From Gymnothorax reevesii (Eukaryota > Chordata > Actinopteri > Anguilliformes > Muraenidae), in the NCBI GenBank assembly GCA_029721435.1, contig CM056574.1, forward strand, positions 32,240,501 to 32,304,500: 64,000 bases of DNA, in the 5' to 3' direction. Shown here one piece after another: positions 57,227-64,000 of this stretch; the stretch's first letter is position 1, and each line of letters begins with the position of its first letter. The translations under genes were made by a program, and so were the position numbers. The notes below the pieces were generated by a model. The model made no database searches. It saw only the letters and a program-made list of their open reading frames with translations, and was not told the origin of the DNA.

Positions 57227-58620
57227 CAGTTTAGGTCTTAGAAACAAGGCGTATGGGCTGAAGCCAATCAGTGAGTAAGACTTAACACTGAAACAAAATT
57301 AAAACCAGCAGGCACTGTTGTGGCCCTCCAGGATTTGAGATCAAGATCCTGGACCAAGGGTGGAACCACAGTAAAGGTCAGACAGTGTTTCTAAGAGCTT
57401 TTTCACACCCCTTCTTGGAAAGCTGATGTTTTGCATTCAAGGAAAAGCTCAGTTTGAGGCCGTGTACAGAGCGCTCATTTATGTCATTTCTGTATGATTG
57501 ATTGAGTAGTACATGAAAGCTCACTTCATCAGGGCTTTTAAAAATGGCCTGCCAGACCAATGAAGTTGTTGATGGTGAGATATTTACCTTTAAAGATGTA
57601 CCTTTATCAGATGAATCTGATAAAAATAAGCTGTGATTAAACCCCACCACCCCCCACCAACACCTCAGACCTTTCACTGAAATTGGAGTTTCATTTTTGT
57701 GGAATTGTTTTTGCTGGCAATAATAATTTCAATTGTTTGGTGGGGGTGGGGTTTCAAATGACATCATCAATACTGGTGGAGTATGTGCACTAATTAAGAG
57801 ATCATTCATGAAGACAGATTGAAAACATTAGCAATACTGAAATGTCGCCCGAGTGAGGTGGAGGCCACATGATTATGGATCTGTCTTACTATTGGCCCTC
57901 CTCAAAGATGACATTTTTGCTATCTTCTGCAAATAAATTTAGTGGCTACAAAACCATCCAAAACTCTTTTTCACAAGTCTTTCATTCAAGCATTAAATAA
58001 GTGGGGGATGCAAACTGGGTTTGCCCGCATTGAAAAGTGCCCAACGAATTCCATTCCTCTGATGTGTTCCATGGAAACATGTTCATAACACTGGGAGAAC
58101 TCTGCCATACAAAAGAAAATTGTCAGGTTCTTATCATTGTGAATGAAGTATGGCGTGGCAGATTCCAGCTGTTAAGATTCACACACCTAAGGACTTTTTT
58201 TAATGAGCAACACTGTGGAAGACAATCACCATTGAATGAATGACGGCTGGAAATCCACCTTCACAAGCCAAAGATATGTGGTGTGCAAACAACTTTATCA
58301 AAAGAGATCTGCTGTTAGATTCTGTTATTTTTCTTCACAAGATAAATGTAGATTTTTTTAGGTCACCTACTGTAGGTAGATTCCATTAGGATCAGTCACA
58401 ATCAACTGACAAAAATAAAAGTGAAAATTAAACACTGAAGATGTTCATGTTGGAAATAGTGTGCATGCATTTCTTATGTTTGTTCAAAAAAATATATAGA
58501 AATGTTTGCTGGCTCTGCAGATTCTTCTCTTTGTGAAATACAATGCATTATTTATGCTCGTTCCCACAAAATGTCTTTGCATACCGAGTGGGCTTCTTGA
58601 GAGAGAGAGAGAAAAAAAGT
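57227..58620. other. Intergenic, nothing recognised
   Basis: No gene or clear repeat supported; could include an extended b3gnt9 3' UTR. Confidence 0.45.
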
Positions 58621-58624
58621 TGGT

Positions 58625-60235
58625 CCTTACAGTTAGGTCCCAAAGTATTTAGAAAGTGAGGCAACTTTCTTTATTTAAGCTTGGATTTGCACAAAACAAT
58701 CCAAATGTCCTTAAAGTGTAGACTTCAATTGCTCTCAATGTTCTGACCAAAAAAAAAAAAAAAACCATGCAGGAATTACCACCTTTTTTCATACTGTGAC
58801 TCCCACTCATGTGGACAAACTCACAGAATCAGAATTCAAATGGTCAGTTCTTACACTTGGTTGTAAATGCCTTGTATTCAATATAAAGTCTGGTACCCAC
58901 AGACACTAGCGGATGTTAGGCTACTGCCCCGGTGATGCTTTTCCTCCCCATCACTGCAGCTGTGCTTATTTCAGGGCTCCCCAAATCTGGCTCTGGTTTT
59001 CTCACCTTCCAGGCAATTAAATGAAGAAGTTTTTTTTTCTTACAATTAGCCAGACGGTTATCACACCTGACTTCCAGGTAAAGGAAATGTGGAAAACCAG
59101 CCATTCTCGGCCCTTGAGGATCGTGTTTTGGGTGGCCTTGATTTAGTTCCTGCTTGTTCTTGGGGTGTTTTGCATTCAGCTACTGAAATATGTGCTGAAA
59201 TAAATTCAGGTCAGCTGACTGACTTGGCAATTGCAGAATATTCCACCTCTTTGCCTGAAGATCTGGGGGTGGCTTTCACAGTACACTTTGAGTCATTGTC
59301 CATCTGAAATGGTAAGTGCTGTACAATGAGTTTTGAAGCATTTAGCAGAATCCAAGCAGGTAATATTGCCCTATACAAATTCAGTATTCATCCTGCTGCT
59401 TTTGTGAGCTCAGGTCAAGAAAACCAGTGGCATTCGCAGCCATATATGCCTACACATGACCACTCTTCACAGATACAGTATACCTCTGCTCGTAACTCTC
59501 CTCCCATTATTCTTATTAAAGAAGACTTCATTCTCATTTGTCCAATGCATGTTGTTCCAGACCTGTCCGATCTCTCAGGCATACCAATGGTTATATCTTT
59601 TGCTATAATCTCCATATTTACTTATTTCAGTGTTCGCTTCATTGTTGACAGACACAGATTTGCCTGCCTCCCAGGGGATGTTCTTTATTTGGCCAACTCT
59701 TGTGAAGGGGTTTTTCTTCACTATGGAAATAATTCTGTCTCCATCCATGGTTTTCTGGGCCTTCTGGTGTTCCAGAGCTCACCAGTGTATTTTTTCCTTT
59801 TGGGAATGTAGTACATAGTTGATCTGGCCACATCAAATGTTTGCCGTTTTTCAGATGGTTTCTTATTGACTTTTCATCCTAATGATGCCTTGCTCCACTG
59901 ACAGTAAAAACTCACTGGACTTCATAATCAGAGTTCAATACAAGATTCCAAACACCTCTCGACCTTACACCAAATTACTTGCGATTTAAACAAGGGAATC
60001 ACATCCGGTCATGGAACAGCTGAGTAGCCAACTTATTGTCCAGTGACTTTTGTTCCCTTAGAAAGGGTTGGACCATGTTGGAGATTTTGCAATTCTCGCT
60101 CAGTCCACCTGATTTAAATGAAAGTGCCCTCAAATTAAAGTTGAAAATCTGCACTCAGAATGCAGATTCATTAAATTCAACTCCAGTATGGTGCGGCAGA
60201 CATAACTCAGTCAATGTCCACACACTTATGGACTT
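58625..60235 (-). mobile_element. Degenerate Tc1/mariner-type element
   Basis: The left end 'acagttaggtcccaaagtat' and the inverse of the right end 'agtcaagtccataagtgtgt' are diverged inverted repeats. The minus strand carries transposase-like text near 59180-59300 (DNDSKCTVKATPRSSGKEVE) with stops. A MITE copy at 58973-59147 interrupts it. Inactive. Confidence 0.65.
58973..59147. mobile_element. hAT-like MITE, second copy of the 12137 family
   Basis: Matches the reverse complement of 12137-12319 in order ('cagggctccccaaatctggc', 'ccaggtaaaggaaatgtgga', 'tctcggcccttgaggatcgt'), diverged, with no clear TSD. Confidence 0.7.
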
Positions 60236-60479
60236 GACTATTCACAGTACTTTTACTGTAAGTGGACACGCGAGACCATTTCAAATTTCTCATGACATCC
60301 ATGTGTCCTTTTATTACCTAGCAACTCCAGCTGGGTTAATGGCGTGATGTGCCTTTTTAATCTGACCTCCCCCATTCATATCACACTAAGAGAAACAAAC
60401 AGTTCAATTACTTGCACAACCTCATCAGTAGTCCAATTAAATAAAAGTCAAGATTACAAACCAAAACACTAGACACGGC

Positions 60480-63400
60480 ATGGCACTGAAGTTGATTGAC
60501 AATTTTTAATCAAGGATCAGCCCACTTCCAGAAATGGGTAAAATGAACTGAGCCCACAAAATTATATTTTTGTTTAGCTTTTGTTTGTACAGTTTTTGTG
60601 TAGAGTTGGGAGAGGGAAGTTAGGGGCCAGGGAATGCATACAATACAGAGAGAATACATAGCATCAATAAGAACATAACTCTGGACAATATAAATTTATG
60701 TTGCCCGTCTAAAATTGCAATCTCAAAGACGACTCTCATTCCAGTACAATGGAGCCAAATCCACAGAAATTAAAAGAAAAAAAAAAAAAACTGCCACAGA
60801 CTGACCTAATCAAAATCAAGCATTCGGTTGCTTTCATTTTACTTAAGAAAAAAAGTCTGCATACCTAGTTATTTATTCAAACACCTTATTACTATAAATA
60901 TAGACACAGACTGCATTGTTTTGTTGCGGGGCCATGGTGCACCAAGAAAGCAGTGTTCAAACAATGACATCGCCGCTATATCACACCAGTTCATGATGAA
61001 GCTGGTCACCACAGTTTGGGTCGGCACCATGTTGGACATCCTCGGCTTCTCAGTACTGTAAGGGAAAACTGTGGGCGTGGCAGGTTCAGTCCAGCTAGGA
61101 GCCATCGATTTTTTGTCGAGGGAGGGTTGCGTGCGACTGCCGGCAATCGGCAGACCGGCGAGTCATCCCTCGCGTGCTGATGGTCACACAACAGGGTTTC
61201 CAAAGCTGGCTCAGCAAGAAATTGAGAGGCACAGGGTTTTTTGTTCTTTTTTTTTTTCCTTTTTTTTATTTACACTTGCAGCAAGCAACCGACACGAAGA
61301 GAAGCAACAGCACAGGCTTCCATTACACTCATAAAAACGATAAAAATGTAACAGCGAACAACAACGTCCAGGTAAGCCCATAATATCACAAACTGCAAAG
61401 CTGAGGCAAGATGGAGGGCAGGCCTGAGACTGACTGGAAGGGGGCAAGATTCCGTGGAAAGATAGCCAGGTGGCCGATGTCAGCATTCCCTGTTAGTTAG
61501 ACCACATGCGTCTCCCGCTCTAAACCGACTCACCGAACTTCTATCAGGATACTTACTTGTGCCCTCAACCTGGCCGAAGGAGCCACAGCGATTTCAGAAC
61601 TGCTGAAACCCATTCCTGGAGGGCTAGGGCAGGGCAGCTCGTCCCTGCTAGGAAGGATCTAAGGGCCTATTGCGAAGGGTAGAGGTTCTTAAATAGGGCA
61701 ATGGGGCCTTCAGTATAGATAAGCCCTGTTCTGCAGACCAATGTCCTATACAAGCCAGCTAATCCCTGGCTCCAGAAGGCAGTAACACAGTTAACTCTCT
61801 ATTCCTGTTTCACTGGTCTACTCCTCATGCTATCAATCATGGCCAGAGCTGAAGTTTTTAGCACTCTACAGAGACTAGAAACCCATTTCAGCCCGAAGAT
61901 TCGAGAAACTCTTTCCGGAATGTTGCAGGGAAGAGTAGCTGCAGTGTGAACTACACCTCTCAGAACATCCGATGCTGGAATACTGGCCGTCGCGGGCGGC
62001 GAGTTTTATGATGCAGTAAAGTCGGCGGCCGCAGTACATCGCGTCACAAATCTTCGGTCTGAACTGGGCTTATGAGAGTTTCAGCAAAGCTTGGAAGAAC
62101 CTGATCATCTGCCCTCACCCAAACGTCACCTCTGACCCCCTTCACATCTTTGAGAAGCGACTCCCCAGAATAGGGAACTGGCAGAACCACTTCTAAAGGT
62201 GGTGCGATGAGTTTCCTGCAGGTAATATGATTTAAGAGGCTCACATTGTACAGCTTTATTTTAATGACAAGGAGGCAATTGGGCAAAAAAAAAACAAAAA
62301 AAAAAAACAATGCTATATTTACCAAAAAATCTGTACACACTGAGAAACACCCAGCAACAGCTAGGTAAGAGCTCTATACCAACCCGCAACTAATCGAAGC
62401 AGATCGGATCAATAGGCTCGGTAATGTAAAAACGGATCAAGTCAAAAGCTTTGTTTCATTATTTTCCTTAAAAGCATGACGTCACAATAAGAATCATTTA
62501 CAATATGTAAAAGAGATTAACAGAGTTAAGATTATCATTATTCCTTGTGGGGGGGGGGGGGGGGGGGAAGAGAGCAAGGGATGGTAGAAAAGATGTGCAA
62601 CTCTGACTGAATAATGAGCCAGGGAATGTCAATAGTTTCTCCAGTCAAATGGACAATTTAAAATACCAAAAAAAAAAAAAACAAAGAAAAACCTTGAAAT
62701 AGGAGGAATGAGGTTGGTGAAAACTACGGTTCTTTGGCTGAAATTTTGGCATTAAAAAGAGACTGAACAAAAAAAAAAAAAAAAAAGAGTGAACGGACCG
62801 AACTTGGTTTTGAGGATACGGGGTGAAATGTAAATATGGGAGACGCAGGGAGGAGAACATGAGAGGGAGGAAGAGATGAGGTTTTAAGGAGGTGCGTGTT
62901 GATGGCGTTACTCCCACAGGAACAGAACAAAGATTCCTCTCAGTGAATGCAAAGATAATTGTCAAGTAAATAAGATGTATTTTAGTGCAAATGTTAAAAC
63001 CAATGATTTTCATCTTTCTTTTAAAAAAAAGAAATTAAAAATAACAACACATGCTACAGTTATTAAGCCAGTGCTGCACAGCATTACAATGGAAAGAGCT
63101 GAGTGACTCTGCCCCCAGGGGAATTGTTGTGTGTTAATGTCAGCGTGTGTGCATGAATGTTTGCTTTCAGGAGTACTTAATGAGCTTTTTGAGTGCACGT
63201 TTGTGTGTCTACTGATTAGTGTGTGCCAGCATATTTTGAGCGTGCTATTATGCATGTGTCTGTATGAGTGCGCTGTCTGCATCCGTGTATGTGCACGTTC
63301 GCATTTGCGCACAAGTGTGCACGCCTGTGTGTCTGGGTGCGTTTAAGGGACAGAGCCACGTTCAGCCAATTACATGGCGGCCAGTGCAGCAACCTTGTGC

Positions 63401-63900
63401 TTTTAATCACCGCTCTTCTCGAGATAACCGAGCAAAACCTTCAGCATGCATTCGTGCATGTACGGTGTGTGTTGTGCGTGATGTGTATGTTGTGTGTGCT
63501 TATGTGTGTGAGTGTAAGCGCGTGCACAGGCACATGTTCTGATGCAAGTGCATGGACATACAGATGGTGTACTGTCCAATAGTGAGTGAAGGCTGTGGAC
63601 CTGTTGGACACTGTAGCCAAGGGGAGGGAGGGGAATGCTGGCATCCTATGACTCGGTACGGTGTGTGTGTGTGTGTGTGTATGTGTGTTTGTAAGCATGC
63701 TGAATACGTGTGTGGGTTTGTGAGTGTGTGCACACGCTTGGTTAGAATATGAGCTATAAAAAAAACGGACACAAAAGAAGACCCGAGGGGCTAGGTTAGA
63801 CTTCCTCGAGACTCCCGCGAACACCTTTCCAAGCCGGCTTCCACGGAGATGCCAACCAGACTGGAACACCTTCCCAGAATCCTCCGGTGCAGCAGTGGCG
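60480..63900 (-). other. Probable long 3' UTR of a minus-strand gene
   Basis: This stretch lacks the transposon patchwork seen elsewhere, is rich in homopolymers and CA/GT tracts, and lies downstream (minus sense) of a possible terminal exon. Minus-strand AATAAA copies occur near 61267 and 62252. No protein domain was recognised in any frame. It includes a 19-G run (62549-62567), a T tract near 61245-61268 and a (GT)10 run (63661-63680). Confidence 0.35.
62549..62567. repeat. Poly-G run (19 G)
   Basis: An uninterrupted run of 19 guanines; a likely G-quadruplex former and a sequencing or assembly hazard. Confidence 0.9.
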
Positions 63901-63941
63901 TCAAATGAGGGCGCCCTGCACTGTACGGTACTGCTGGAACT
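63901..63941 (-). CDS. Candidate last coding exon of an unidentified gene
   Basis: On the minus strand a pyrimidine-rich tract and CTACAG acceptor (to 63942) are followed by 'agttccagcagtaccgtac...' reading FQQYRTVQGALI and TGA (stop at 63901-63903). The gene continues off the right edge and I do not recognise the peptide. A second frame is also open (142 codons, 63441-63869) but runs into GT-repeat sequence. Confidence 0.3.
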
Positions 63942-64000
63942 CTGTAGTGTTGGGACGGGGCGGGGCTAAGAGGTGGAATACAGTTGCACGGTGCTCAGTG

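Noticed and set aside
63441..63869. 142-codon minus-strand ORF
   Set aside because: Much of it is the GT/CA repeat translated as His-Thr; it is likely 3' UTR.

Overview
This window is nuclear DNA of a ray-finned fish, almost certainly a teleost. It holds intron-containing vertebrate genes, GT-AG splice sites, CpG-depleted AT-rich introns and many fish-type DNA transposons (Tc1/mariner, hAT-like MITEs). I see no operons, CRISPR arrays or prokaryotic signals. The species cannot be named from the sequence alone.

Layout, left to right: (1) 1-2800 is repeat-rich, with a Tc1 relic on the minus strand. (2) 2843-3034 (-) is the first coding exon of nup93; the rest of that gene lies off the left edge. 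(3) 5214-5859 (-) is a complete three-exon metallothionein gene of 60 codons with 20 cysteines, with a TATA box and a dense set of metal-response elements upstream. (4) 10156-38357 (+) is bbs2. All 17 coding exons could be placed and they join in frame to 717 residues; a 5' non-coding exon probably lies between 7.5 and 8.2 kb. Its introns carry a LINE, hAT-like MITEs, Tc1 relics and microsatellites. (5) 38.8-55.3 kb is a gene-poor block of nested transposons. (6) 55661-57142 (+) is b3gnt9, a single-coding-exon glycosyltransferase with an unusually long Gln/Pro/Lys stem. (7) 58.6-60.2 kb is a degenerate Tc1/mariner-type element. (8) 60.5-64 kb is probably the long 3' UTR of an unidentified minus-strand gene whose last coding exon may be at 63901-63941.

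The genes do not form a pathway. Nup93 is a nuclear pore scaffold protein, metallothionein buffers zinc and copper, BBS2 is a core BBSome subunit for ciliary trafficking, and B3GNT9 is a Golgi glycosyltransferase. The nup93-metallothionein-bbs2 linkage matches the human 16q13 arrangement, so it is probably ancestral.

I found no convincing undescribed multi-gene system. The most interesting items are regulatory and structural: twelve metal-response cores in three clusters between mt and bbs2, one next to the probable bbs2 promoter; a near-ideal RFX X-box upstream of the bbs2 coding start; a 1.26-kb non-autonomous element built around eight copies of a ~24-bp subterminal motif; a Tc1 copy carrying three independent insertions; and a 113-bp, 112/113-identical inverted duplication whose second copy ends 24 bp from an essential bbs2 splice acceptor.
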